The notes beneath the pieces are model-generated. The model worked only from the letters and a program-made list of their open reading frames with translations, did not search any database and was not told the origin of the DNA. Shown here piece by piece: positions 1 to 9,033 of a stretch of DNA of 64,000 nt. The number at the start of each line of letters is the position of its first letter. The stretch's first letter is position 1. The translations under genes and the position numbers were made by a program. The DNA comes from Acidobacteriaceae bacterium. Lineage in GTDB: Bacteria > Acidobacteriota > Terriglobia > Terriglobales > Acidobacteriaceae. The DNA is taken from the NCBI GenBank assembly GCA_028283625.1, contig JAPWKG010000007.1:1-64000 (forward strand), read 5' to 3'.

Positions 1-1376
1 TCTTCGCGGTAGCATCGCCGTATCCCTGCTCAGCATCATCATTCGCAGTCAAATATTCTTGACTTCTGATGTACGTCGAGCGCCGACCAGATCTTCCGCA
101 CGGAAGGAATTTCATCGCCATAGGAACTGGACATAAAATGGTGGAACCTCATGCTTTCGTGAAACAGTCGTTGCCTGCACGTTGATGCGGCCATGTACTC
201 ATTGAGTTGCAGCCGCATCCACACCTGAGTCAGCGTATGACCGACCAGAAGCCGATCTTTGTTGTACCGTCTAACAACCACGGAAGTCCCATAGAGGCCT
301 GCGTGGTTAGCGCATAAACAGCGGCGTTTCTTCAAGCGTAGGCTGCGTCTGCGCGGGCAGCGTAATGATGTGGTGCTCGCGAATGAAGGCCTGCAACGAG
401 TCAAAGGTCTGGTGGAAGGTATTCAGCAGATCCTTCGGAGCCGGATGAATTGTGGCCAGATCGGCAAGCTCCTGCTCGGGCGTTTTGTTCGGATCGATCT
501 CCTTGGCAACCTCGGCAAACGCCGCCTGGTTTTTGTGCAGATCCTCCATGCCAATAGCCAGCAGCTTATCGAGCGGCGTATCCACCATCTCCTGATTGGC
601 CAGCATTGCCGAGTGCGCGGTTACACCCCAGCGGAAGTCACCATTCGAGCGTGGCAACAGATCTGACTTCAGCCACGCGGCATAGCGCTGCAACGCATCA
701 ACGACCGCTGCGTTCGTCTTGGCAAACTCTGCCTGCTCGGCTTTATCCGTTGCTCCAGCAAAAAAGAGAAGCAGAGGGCACATCGTTCTGAAAGAAGCTG
801 ATGTCACCATCAATCTGCTGCAGCGCAATCTCGGTATACACCTTCGGTGGATTCTTCAGGTTCTTGCGTGCATCCTCAAAGACCGCCGGAATCTTCTTCT
901 CACGCTCGATCGCTGCGCGAAGACGCGTATTCGCTGGAGCATAGGGGCGCTCCATCACCGTAAAGACCGAGGACGTTACTCCCGTGGCATACAGATCGGG
1001 GTTCTTCTCCCAGGTGCGCAGAACTTCCATCTGCACCAGCTGCGCGCGGATGGAACCGAGCAGAGAATCTCGCGGTCCGCACGGGGCTCTGCGTCAAGAG
1101 CGTCGGACGGAATCGCGTCCAGCTTTTTCTCCCAGGCATACAGAGAAGCAATCTCCGCTTTGAACGCATCCTGCGAGTACTTTCCAACTGCGTATCGTAC
1201 TGATGCAAGCCCAACGCGGTGCCAGTGCTCGGATTCGACTGCAGATAGAAGTCATCAAAGTATTGGTCAGAGAGAATCTGCCGCGTCTGTGCTGCTCCAT
1301 CGGCAGAGAGACGTTGAGCATGCGCGGCCGGCGCAAGAAGAGCCAGGCCAAGAGAGGCTGCAAGCAAGGTACGCAT
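1..1376 (-). pseudogene. Decayed DUF885-family secreted hydrolase gene
   Basis: The reading frame opens with a signal peptide (residues 1-20, ending AAHAQ) and then follows the DUF885 pattern, but only in pieces. One base is missing near 1160 (GAAAGTAC), the frame changes again near 1065, and one base is gained in a six-T run near 763. The recovered frame ends LEETPLFMR followed by a stop at 307. Beyond it, recognisable C-terminal scraps lie in different frames: LTTQASM (expected TTFASMDTPG), FYVQFLW, PSVRKIW and EQGYGDATAK, interrupted by stops. The HEXXH-like metal site expected before YVQFLW is not readable. DUF885 proteins are usually secreted metallohydrolases of about 560-620 residues. 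The gene continues beyond the window edge. So many lesions make assembly error an unlikely sole cause; I judge it a real pseudogene. Confidence 0.8.
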
Positions 1377-1418
1377 AGCAAGAGTGTATGCCTACAGCTG
1401 CGCCAAGAGGGGCAAAAC

Positions 1419-1443
1419 AAAGCCCCCGAAAACGGAGGGCTTT
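1419..1443 (-). terminator. Rho-independent terminator of the TonB-C-like gene
   Basis: Read on the minus strand, AAAGCCCTCC pairs with GGGGGCTTT (one G-T pair) around a GTTTTC loop and is followed by TGTTTTG. It lies just downstream of the stop codon at 1456. Confidence 0.7.
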
Positions 1444-1455
1444 GCAGGGGCGGCA

Positions 1456-1818
1456 TTAGTTCTGTTTGCCAGAGACGTAAACCGGCATCTCCATACGCAT
1501 GGAAACGTTTTTGCCGTTGCGTGTTGCGGGATGAAACAGACTGCTACGCACCATATCGATTGCGCAAGGCCCCAGATCACTGTGGTCTGCCTGCACCACC
1601 TGCACATCAGAAGGCGATCCCTGTGTATCGACCATAAAGCTCAGGGTCACATTTCCGCTTGTCTTCGGTTGTTTGTCGGAAGAGCAGCTTCCCGTATTCA
1701 CCAGGCTCGGAGGCTGCGAACTCCCCTGCGCTTCGGCAGGATGTGAAAGTGCGGGCATAGCCGCCGCAGCAGCAAACAGAGACATCTGGAATACGGTTCC
1801 AAGCGTTTTCTTTGTCAT
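1456..1818 (-). CDS. Secreted TonB C-terminal-domain-like protein
   Basis: This is a 120-residue protein with an N-terminal signal peptide (MTKKTLGTVFQMSLFAAAAA, cleavage near AEA-QG). The mature part follows the TonB C-terminal pattern: GNVTLSFMVDTQGSPSDVQV, a conserved hydrophobic stretch around CAIDMVRSSLFHPATRNGK, and a final beta strand with MRMEMPVYV. Two cysteines in the mature part could form a disulphide. No transmembrane anchor or proline-rich spacer of true TonB is present, so it is probably a free periplasmic protein rather than an energy transducer. I chose the ATG at 1818 because the signal peptide begins there; the frame is open further upstream to 1917. Its partner is unknown. 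Confidence 0.7.
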   Translation of the reverse strand: MTKKTLGTVFQMSLFAAAAAMPALSHPAEAQGSSQPPSLVNTGSCSSDKQPKTSGNVTLSFMVDTQGSPSDVQVVQADHSDLGPCAIDMVRSSLFHPATRNGKNVSMRMEMPVYVSGKQN

Positions 1819-1992
1819 GGCACTGAGTCTAATCTCTGTCCCTGCCAGAAATCTGCCTGCATGACAGGGAAAAGCTCTTTTTCCCTGCCTTTTTTCGCGG
1901 AAATTCCTATGCATCAACGCTTAGCAGGCACTCTTCTTTGCTGAAGTCCTGGGGTACTTCTTTGCTACCCGAGAGCAAGTGTGTGTGCTCAC

Positions 1993-2040
1993 AAGTCCAT
2001 GGTGCCCGTGGCGAAAGACGACGTAGCCACACCATGACTT
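1993..2040 (-). repeat. Bulged hairpin just downstream of mfd
   Basis: AAGTC-c-ATGGT-gccc-GTGGC pairs with GCCAC-ACCAT-GACTT around a 13-base loop, giving 15 base pairs with two bulges. It starts 32 bases past the mfd stop. No U-tract follows on the minus strand, so it may be a 3'-end structure for mfd mRNA rather than a classical terminator. The rest of 1819-2071 shows no gene. Confidence 0.45.
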
Positions 2041-2071
2041 CGTGCAGACACGCTCTGCTTTCGCTACGAAA

Positions 2072-5000
2072 TCAGGCCTGTGGCGTATCCCCTAACTGCC
2101 GCAGCAGCTCGCGCGTCTCACGCAACACATCCTCCGCCTTGCCGGAGCTGAGCGGCCAACGCAGCACGCCCTGTGGCGTAAGCTGCGCTCCCTGCTTGGC
2201 GTACTTTGCCACCAGCTTCATCAACATACCGACGTTGATCGACTGTGACTGATCCGCCGAGGCGTTATGCAGTTTTTCACTGAAGGTGAGAAACAGCATG
2301 TCGCGCATCGGCTTCATCGTAACCGGGGCAACCGGCGAGTGCGTGGCGCGCGTAGCGGTCGCCTCTCGTGCCGCACGCGAGGCGTTGCTCTCCGTACGCT
2401 GCAGTGCGGCGCGTGAAGAGAAGCTCAGGCTCGCCGTCTGCGGCGCCTGTCCATAACGACCAGCCAAAGGACGCGCCGGCGGCGGAACAGGACGGCCCCA
2501 GCTCGGTGTCTGTGGACGCACCGGTGCGGCACCTTTGGCGGCCGCCTTCTTCGGCTCTTCAAGAGCCACTCGCTTGCGTTCGATCTGAGCAATGTGCAGA
2601 CGTTCGCAGACCAGACGAATCTCGCCAGCGGCCAGCAGGTTCAACACACTCTCCGGTGGTTGACCGTAGCGGTCCTCCAGCTCGGCGCGCACATCCGTCA
2701 GCGCGGCGTCACTCTCTGCTGTTGCGATCCGCTTGTACATCCGCAGACGCTGATTTTCTTCCGGGATATAACTCTCCTCAATCTTCAGAGAAATCCCCAG
2801 ATTCACCGTCACCTGCGGTCGCTCGTCACGCCCCTCGCCCTTTAGCTTGGAAACAGCTTCTTCAAGCATCGTCGTATACATCTCGAAGCCGATCGCTTCG
2901 ATGTGTCCGCTCTGCTCCCCGCCCAGCATGTTCCCCGCGCCGCGCAGCTCAAGGTCCAGCGCAGCGATCTTGAAACCTGCACCGAGATCGGAAAACTCCT
3001 TCAGGGCGGCAAGCCTGCGGCGCGCAATCTCGGTCAACTGCTGTTCAGGAGGAATCAGAAGATAGGCGTACGCGCGGCGATTCGAGCGTCCGACACGACC
3101 ACGCAACTGATACAACTCGCTCAGACCATGTCGATCGGCGCGATTGATGATGATCGTATTCGCACGTGCTATGTCCAGACCGTTTTCAATGATCGAGGTA
3201 GCGCACAACACGTCGTACTCGCCGTTCATAAACGCCAGCATCACGCGTTCCAGCTCGGCCTCCGGCATCTGGCCGTGGCCTACAACGACGCGCGCCTGCG
3301 GCACCATCTCACGAATCAGCGCAGCCATCTCATAGATGGTCTCCACGCGGTTGGAAACAAAGTACGCCTGTCCGCCACGCTCAAGCTCAACCTCAATGGC
3401 CGTGCGCAAAAGCTTTTCGTCGAACTTGGCCACAATGGTCTGAATCGCCATGCGGTCCTTCGGTGGTGTTTCAATCACGCTCATATCGCGCAGGCCCACC
3501 AGCGACATGTGCAATGTACGCGGGATCGGCGTTGCGCTCATAGCCAGCACATCGATTGAAGCAGACATCGTCTTCAGACGCTCTTTGTGCCGTACGCCGA
3601 AGCGCTGTTCTTCGTCCACCACAAGCAGGCCAAGGTCGCGAAAGTGCACGCCCTGCGCGAGCAAAGCGTGCGTGCCGATCAGAATATCGACCTTGCCCTC
3701 GGCGACACGCTCCAGAATTTCTTTCTTCTCTTTCGCCGTGCGGAAGCGCGAGATCATCTCAACCGTGACGGGGAACTCGGCCAGACGCTTCTTGAAGCTC
3801 TCGAAGTGCTGGAAACAAAGTACGGTGGTCGGGGTCAGTACAGCAACCTGCTTGCCGTCCTGCACGGCTTTGAAGGCGGCACGCATGGCCACTTCAGTCT
3901 TGCCGTAGCCCACATCGCCACAGAGCAGGCGATCCATCGGCTGCGTTGATTCCATATCGCGCTTGATGTCGATGACCGCGTTGAGCTGATCTTCTGTCTC
4001 CGTGTAATCGAAGGCATCTTCAAACTCGCGCACCATGTTGTTATCCGCTGAGAACTGAAACCCCACAGCTGCACGGCGTTGCGCATACAGCTTCAGCAAC
4101 TCGTCCGCCATATCTTCCATGGCCTTCTTGACGCGTGCCTTGGTCTTGGACCAAGCCGGGTTGCCGAGCCTGTTCAGCTGCGGTGCGGGGCCGCTCTCCG
4201 TTGAGCGGTACTTCTGGATCAGGTCCAGGCGCGTGAGCGGGACATAGAGCTTCGCATCGTCGGCGAAGTTCAGAATCATCAGCTCAAGCTGCGTTCCATC
4301 CGCGTTGTCGATCGTGCGCAAACCTTCATACTGCGCGATGCCGTGTTCAACATGCACCACATAATCGCCAACCGCGAGATCGCGGAAGTCCGACACAAAA
4401 GCAGAGGTCTTCGAGCGCCGCGCCACGGGACGCGCATGCACATCCGCATCGTCATTCAGGTCGTTGGCACCGATGACGATAAACTGCCGTGCGCTCCGTC
4501 GCTCCAGATCAAGCACCTGAACGCCGTTGGCAACCGCAGATCGTACGATGACCGGAGTATTGCCCCCGCTGCCCAGATAGCTCGCCTCGGCATATACCGT
4601 CGACTCCGCGCCCTGCCCATCGGCGCGCCAGCCCAGGCGATACGCTACACCGTACTCCTGGAAAAGACCGGCTAGACGCTCGACCTCGCCCTGATTCGGC
4701 GCGGCGATCAAGACACGCGCTTCCTGCTCGATCAGCTTCTTCAGCTCATCGACGAAGGCAGGGATCGAACCATGAAACCGCATCGTCGGACGCGTCGAGA
4801 ATTCAATCTCTCCAGCATCGGAGCGGTCGGTATCAAGCACATCCACAATGCCGATCTGATCCAGCTCCACACCGCTGAAGAAGCGCAGGCGGTCCATCAG
4901 CTCCCAGGGGGAAAGGTAAAGATCCTCGGCACGAACAAGCGTACCGATACCGGCGCGCTCGTGCCGCTGTTCCACCTTGTTCCACCAGCGCTCTCCCTGG

Positions 5001-5971
5001 TTCTCCACCATGGCAGGCTCTTCCACGAAGACGCGAGCCTCTTTGCCCATCAACTCCAGCAGTGTGGAATGAGCGCCAGCAACCGGAGCGTAGAACTCCC
5101 ACCCCGGAAAGATCGTGGCCTCACGCCCATCGCTCCGCACGCTTTCCTGCAACTCGGCGGGAAGCTCGCCGCCCTCAATCTCTGCGGCCTGCATGTTGCC
5201 GGATTTTGTCAGCCGCGCGTTGATAGCTCGCAGCACCGGCTCGGTGGCCGGCGTTTCGGTCAACGGCAGCAGCGTGACCTCCTGCACCTGCGAGGAAGAG
5301 CGCTGCGACTCCGGATCGAAGCGGCGAATGGACTCAATCTCATCGCCAAAGAAGTCAATGCGAACAGGCCGCTCCTGCTCCGGGCCATAGATGTCGAGAA
5401 TGCCGCCCCGGATCGTCACCTGACCGGGCATGTCCACAACGTCCACGCGCTTGTAGCCGACCGACACCAGATGATCCACCAGCATCTCGGGCACATGCTC
5501 TTCACCCACGCGAAGCTCCAGGGCAAGCGCAGCGTAGTGGTCGCGGTGGAAGAGCCGCATGCAGGCAGCCTCTACCGGAGCGATCACCAGACGGGCCTGC
5601 CCGCTGGCCAGCTTCCACAGTGTGGCGGCTCGTTGTTCCTGAATCTCCTGATGCGGCGAAAGGTTCTCAAACGGGAGAACATCGTGCGCAGGAAGCCGCA
5701 GAACCTCCGAGCGCTTGAGCGCGCCTGTAAGCTCGCAGGCGGCGAGCACATTGGCATGCAGCGCTTCAGCCGCTTTGTTGTCCGCAACCAGCACCAGCAC
5801 CGGTGCTTTGGCAGCACGCACAAAGTAGGGCAAATAGAGCGAACGCGCCGTCGCGGTCAGCCCGGACACACGTCTCCGTCCCGCGCCACCAGCTAGATGG
5901 CGTCGCACACGGTCAAAGGACTCGGCGGATTCCAACTCCGCCATCAACTCACGAACAAACGGCAGGATCAT
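2072..5971 (-). CDS. mfd: Transcription-repair coupling factor Mfd
   Basis: This 1299-residue superfamily 2 translocase removes RNA polymerase stalled at DNA lesions and recruits UvrA. Order seen: a UvrB-like N-terminal half; the RNA polymerase-interacting CarD-like module (GDYVVHVEHGIAQYEGL); Walker A GDVGYGKTE near residue 682; a DEEQ box (VVDEEQRFGV) near 785; SATPIPRTL; helicase motif VI (QLRGRVGRSNRRAYAYL); and a C-terminal TRCF domain. The protein is longer than the usual roughly 1150 residues. Part of the excess is a Pro/Ala/Arg-rich stretch at about residues 1137-1220 inserted in the C-terminal domain. The neighbours, secreted proteins, suggest no operon. Confidence 0.97.
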   Translation of the reverse strand: MILPFVRELMAELESAESFDRVRRHLAGGAGRRRVSGLTATARSLYLPYFVRAAKAPVLVLVADNKAAEALHANVLAACELTGALKRSEVLRLPAHDVLPFENLSPHQEIQEQRAATLWKLASGQARLVIAPVEAACMRLFHRDHYAALALELRVGEEHVPEMLVDHLVSVGYKRVDVVDMPGQVTIRGGILDIYGPEQERPVRIDFFGDEIESIRRFDPESQRSSSQVQEVTLLPLTETPATEPVLRAINARLTKSGNMQAAEIEGGELPAELQESVRSDGREATIFPGWEFYAPVAGAHSTLLELMGKEARVFVEEPAMVENQGERWWNKVEQRHERAGIGTLVRAEDLYLSPWELMDRLRFFSGVELDQIGIVDVLDTDRSDAGEIEFSTRPTMRFHGSIPAFVDELKKLIEQEARVLIAAPNQGEVERLAGLFQEYGVAYRLGWRADGQGAESTVYAEASYLGSGGNTPVIVRSAVANGVQVLDLERRSARQFIVIGANDLNDDADVHARPVARRSKTSAFVSDFRDLAVGDYVVHVEHGIAQYEGLRTIDNADGTQLELMILNFADDAKLYVPLTRLDLIQKYRSTESGPAPQLNRLGNPAWSKTKARVKKAMEDMADELLKLYAQRRAAVGFQFSADNNMVREFEDAFDYTETEDQLNAVIDIKRDMESTQPMDRLLCGDVGYGKTEVAMRAAFKAVQDGKQVAVLTPTTVLCFQHFESFKKRLAEFPVTVEMISRFRTAKEKKEILERVAEGKVDILIGTHALLAQGVHFRDLGLLVVDEEQRFGVRHKERLKTMSASIDVLAMSATPIPRTLHMSLVGLRDMSVIETPPKDRMAIQTIVAKFDEKLLRTAIEVELERGGQAYFVSNRVETIYEMAALIREMVPQARVVVGHGQMPEAELERVMLAFMNGEYDVLCATSIIENGLDIARANTIIINRADRHGLSELYQLRGRVGRSNRRAYAYLLIPPEQQLTEIARRRLAALKEFSDLGAGFKIAALDLELRGAGNMLGGEQSGHIEAIGFEMYTTMLEEAVSKLKGEGRDERPQVTVNLGISLKIEESYIPEENQRLRMYKRIATAESDAALTDVRAELEDRYGQPPESVLNLLAAGEIRLVCERLHIAQIERKRVALEEPKKAAAKGAAPVRPQTPSWGRPVPPPARPLAGRYGQAPQTASLSFSSRAALQRTESNASRAAREATATRATHSPVAPVTMKPMRDMLFLTFSEKLHNASADQSQSINVGMLMKLVAKYAKQGAQLTPQGVLRWPLSSGKAEDVLRETRELLRQLGDTPQA

Positions 5972-6022
5972 TCCAACTCTAAGTGTAGCCGTCTTCTGCC
6001 TCCGCAGGCAGAGTCCGGCAGG

Positions 6023-7495
6023 CTAGTGCGCTGGCACGAGCTCCGCCTGCCCGGAAAGCACTGGCGCGGCCTGCTGCTCGAAGCTGTTTTCTTCCAGCAT
6101 GAGTTTCTGCGGCAAATGATGCGCGGTGTCCTCAAAACGGACGTTTCCGGCCCAGTTCCCCTGGCAGACGTTTTTGCGCAGCAGCAGGGTATTCACGTTG
6201 TTGAAGTCAAAGTTCGAGCTGCTGATGCAGTCGCCCTGCTGGGCAACCGTGGTGTGAATGACATTGCTCTCTACCAGCGTAGTGTGACCATTAAACGGAG
6301 GCGGCACGCTCAACCCGCTGTTTTTATCCGCCACGGTAAAGCTCATCTGATTGCCACGCAGCGTCAGCTGATCAGAAGCTCCAACCGGAATCACATACCC
6401 ATTGCGCAGAATGTTGTTTTCAATCACCGTCTGCGAGTTCGCTTCAAGCACAATCGCCGGGCAAAGCTTCGCGCCGCAATCAAAATGGTTATTCCGCAGC
6501 ACCGTGCCGACAACGCGCCCTGTCGCGCCGATCCCCCAATCGTTCTTCAACCGAAAGACCGTACCGCCGATGCCGGTGTTTGAATCAAACACGTTGTTAT
6601 ATCCGGCAAAGAACTCGCTGTACTCAAAGTTGACGCCACCACTGGCAACGTTGTGCGAGAAGGTCACATACCCGGAACCTTCGGCGTCAAAGCAGGTATC
6701 GCCACACCCTTTGGCAACATTGCTGGCGATCGTCACCCTGTAAGCCGCGCTTGTCCAGATGCAGGCCGCCACGGCAGTACACCGGTTGCCGGTAAAGATC
6801 ATGTCACCCGATCCTTTGGCCAGCAGATCGTCCATGCTCTTGATCTCCCCGGCCAGATGCGCGAAGACTTCGATGCCGTTGCCGCCGCCTTCAAAGACGT
6901 TGCCCGTAGCCACAGCGTTGTGAATTCCCGGTGCGCAGAGGTAGATACCAAACGGCGCGTCCTTCGCATAATTGTTCGTGAATGTGAGATCACTTCCCGG
7001 GCCGCTCTGCAGAAAGATGCCCGAGTGCAGCGCACGATTGCCACTCATCTGAATGCGGGAACCGCTCTTGTGTACCGCGAGAATGTAACCAGCGTTCGTC
7101 GTCACCTGACAGCCGGTAATCTTCAGATCCGAGGCTGCTTCTGCCTGAAAAAGCGCTGCTCCCTGCGCCAGACGAGCCTCGATGGCGCTCTGCGCACCCT
7201 TGCAGCTCACGCTCTGGTTGGCACTCAGGGTGATCGGCGCCTGCACCAGCAAAGGAGCTGTAATCGTCAGGGAGTGGCCAGGCGATAGCGTCACAGGGCC
7301 CGCAATCGATCCAGGCGCATCGACCTCGATGACCCCGGCCTGCGCTCCGAGCTGGTAATCAGCGCGCGTAATCCATGCGCCTACATCGCCGCCTGCAACC
7401 TGCTGCGCGCTGATGTGCACAACCTGCTGCGCATGCGCTCCCACGGAAACGGCAAACAACGCCGCAACCAAAACCCAGAACGACCGCTGAACCAT
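6023..7495 (-). CDS. Secreted right-handed parallel beta-helix protein
   Basis: This 490-residue protein has a signal peptide (MVQRSFWVLVAALFAVSVGA, cleavage after AHAQ). The body is made of short strand repeats with asparagine ladders (TGNRCTA, IENNILRN, LRNNHFD, FTNNYAKD), typical of the parallel beta-helix (pectate-lyase-like) fold. Such proteins usually bind or cleave polysaccharide, but I see no catalytic signature that names a substrate. The ATG at 7495 is preceded by AAGGAG at good spacing, which decides the start although the frame is open upstream to 7579. It is probably exported to the periplasm or cell surface. Confidence 0.75.
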   Translation of the reverse strand: MVQRSFWVLVAALFAVSVGAHAQQVVHISAQQVAGGDVGAWITRADYQLGAQAGVIEVDAPGSIAGPVTLSPGHSLTITAPLLVQAPITLSANQSVSCKGAQSAIEARLAQGAALFQAEAASDLKITGCQVTTNAGYILAVHKSGSRIQMSGNRALHSGIFLQSGPGSDLTFTNNYAKDAPFGIYLCAPGIHNAVATGNVFEGGGNGIEVFAHLAGEIKSMDDLLAKGSGDMIFTGNRCTAVAACIWTSAAYRVTIASNVAKGCGDTCFDAEGSGYVTFSHNVASGGVNFEYSEFFAGYNNVFDSNTGIGGTVFRLKNDWGIGATGRVVGTVLRNNHFDCGAKLCPAIVLEANSQTVIENNILRNGYVIPVGASDQLTLRGNQMSFTVADKNSGLSVPPPFNGHTTLVESNVIHTTVAQQGDCISSSNFDFNNVNTLLLRKNVCQGNWAGNVRFEDTAHHLPQKLMLEENSFEQQAAPVLSGQAELVPAH

Positions 7496-7612
7496 GAGCA
7501 ACTCCTTGCTGCCGGAAAACACGCTCCGGCCTTTGCTCAGAGTACAGGTTCGGCCAAAGCGAATCGGCCTCCGCAGCAAACATGTCGTGCGTCTAGAACG
7601 TGACTCCGTGTT

Positions 7613-8776
7613 TTAGAACATGACTCTTCGATGCGCACGTGGACGCACCGTTTTCCGTCGATTCATCAACAGCGGCTGCCACCGCAGCTCTCCACTCGCA
7701 ATCGCTTCACCAAGAAAATTAGTCCGGCCGAATGGGTTTTTCCCCGCCAAACTCATCGGCGCGACCCACTCCATGAAGCGCGAACGCAAACTGCGACGGC
7801 GGAAGAGAATATCCTGCACCGGGCGGTCGATAAAGGAGTGCCCCATCGAGTGGTTTGTCCCACCATAGAAGACGAGATCGCGCGTTCCCAGACTCGCTTC
7901 ATGTTCCAGCAGGTAGCTACGCATCACCGTGCCGAGAGACGCCTTCTCATAGCCCGAGGAGTTGACCTGGAAGTACACCACCGAAGTATCGTCCTGCCGC
8001 CAGCCGCCAACCAGACTCAACCACTGGCCCTCAGGAGAACGCAACCCAACCAGATAACCGCCAGGTAACAGGCGTGCCGCGTCCATACGGCGCGCAAACT
8101 CTTCTTCCGGCAGCTCGTTCAACGAGCCACGGTTCAGCTGGGAGTACATCTCCGGCTGAATCAGCGCTCGCGCATCGGCAACAAACTCACAGCCAGGGGA
8201 CGCCTCTAACCGGCGGCGGTAGTACCGCATATTGACGCGTGTGGATTTACCAAACTGCGCAAGCGTCTCTTCCAGGGTGGCTTGTACCGGCAAATGAGCG
8301 CCGAAGATGCGAGTGCGTTCCGCCCACTCCATGTTGTGTCGAAAGCCAATAGGCTGCAGCGCTTCGTCTTCCTCTTCACCCGGCATATACGCCAGCTGCG
8401 CCAGATGCGCCCCGCATTCCATGGCGCAATTCAACGCGCGAATCGCGACCGCACGGCGCTGGTCTGCAGGCGCAACCACCGTGCGCAGCGCCGTGCCGTC
8501 TGAGACGAGGAACGCACGCGTACGGAATAAGCCGAGCCGGTACTCCGCCATCAACACAACCGAGCAGAGCTGGTGAGGCTCAAGCTGCTCAGGCTGCACC
8601 GTTTTGCGGTCAACACCGGGGCCAAGATCGAGCACCAGATACGGCTGTTTGTGCTGCGCTACCTTTCCTTCAAGGAAGTAGCCCAGCCAATGCATAGCCC
8701 CCGGTTGCCCACAAAGAGACGCAAACTCTTCGAGCAGCCCTGCCCAGGGAAGAATGGCTTTCGTGCCTTCCAGCAC
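7613..8776 (-). CDS. GNAT/FemAB-like N-acyltransferase
   Basis: A protein of about 387 residues resembling the BioF2-like acetyltransferase domain (GNAT_6/FemAB superfamily). Visible features are the central RRRLEASPGCEF stretch after a helix starting STRVNMRYY, the strand GGYLVGLRSPEGQWLSLVGG, and VVYFQVNSSGYEKASLGTVM followed by DLVFYGGTNH, which fits the acyl-CoA binding half. The substrate cannot be told. The frame given starts with GTG at 8776, but residues just upstream (LPKLDPSLL) look coding. An AAGGAG lies six bases before an in-frame CTG at 8818, so the true start may be that CTG. It stands alone between two minus-strand genes. Confidence 0.6.
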   Translation of the reverse strand: MLEGTKAILPWAGLLEEFASLCGQPGAMHWLGYFLEGKVAQHKQPYLVLDLGPGVDRKTVQPEQLEPHQLCSVVLMAEYRLGLFRTRAFLVSDGTALRTVVAPADQRRAVAIRALNCAMECGAHLAQLAYMPGEEEDEALQPIGFRHNMEWAERTRIFGAHLPVQATLEETLAQFGKSTRVNMRYYRRRLEASPGCEFVADARALIQPEMYSQLNRGSLNELPEEEFARRMDAARLLPGGYLVGLRSPEGQWLSLVGGWRQDDTSVVYFQVNSSGYEKASLGTVMRSYLLEHEASLGTRDLVFYGGTNHSMGHSFIDRPVQDILFRRRSLRSRFMEWVAPMSLAGKNPFGRTNFLGEAIASGELRWQPLLMNRRKTVRPRAHRRVMF

Positions 8777-9033
8777 CAGCAGAGACGGGTCCAGCTTTGG
8801 AAGATGGCGCGTACGCAGACAAAACTCCTTGTGCTATTGCTTCAAACTTATTGGATCGCCCCACGACAACGCCAGCGCTAACGCCGGAAGAACACACCAG
8901 TTTTTTAGCTATCTCAACAGGAACCCGCAGTTACGTTGGCCAGCCACAATCAAGCCAGTGCCTGTTCGGTTTTCGGAGTGGGATTCGGGTACGATATCGC
9001 ACACATTTCTGTGAAACCGAAGGAATCCATCGA

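Noticed and set aside
4772-5896. A 374-codon open frame opposite mfd
   Set aside because: Antisense shadow in GC-rich coding sequence; His/Arg/Leu-rich product without a recognisable domain.
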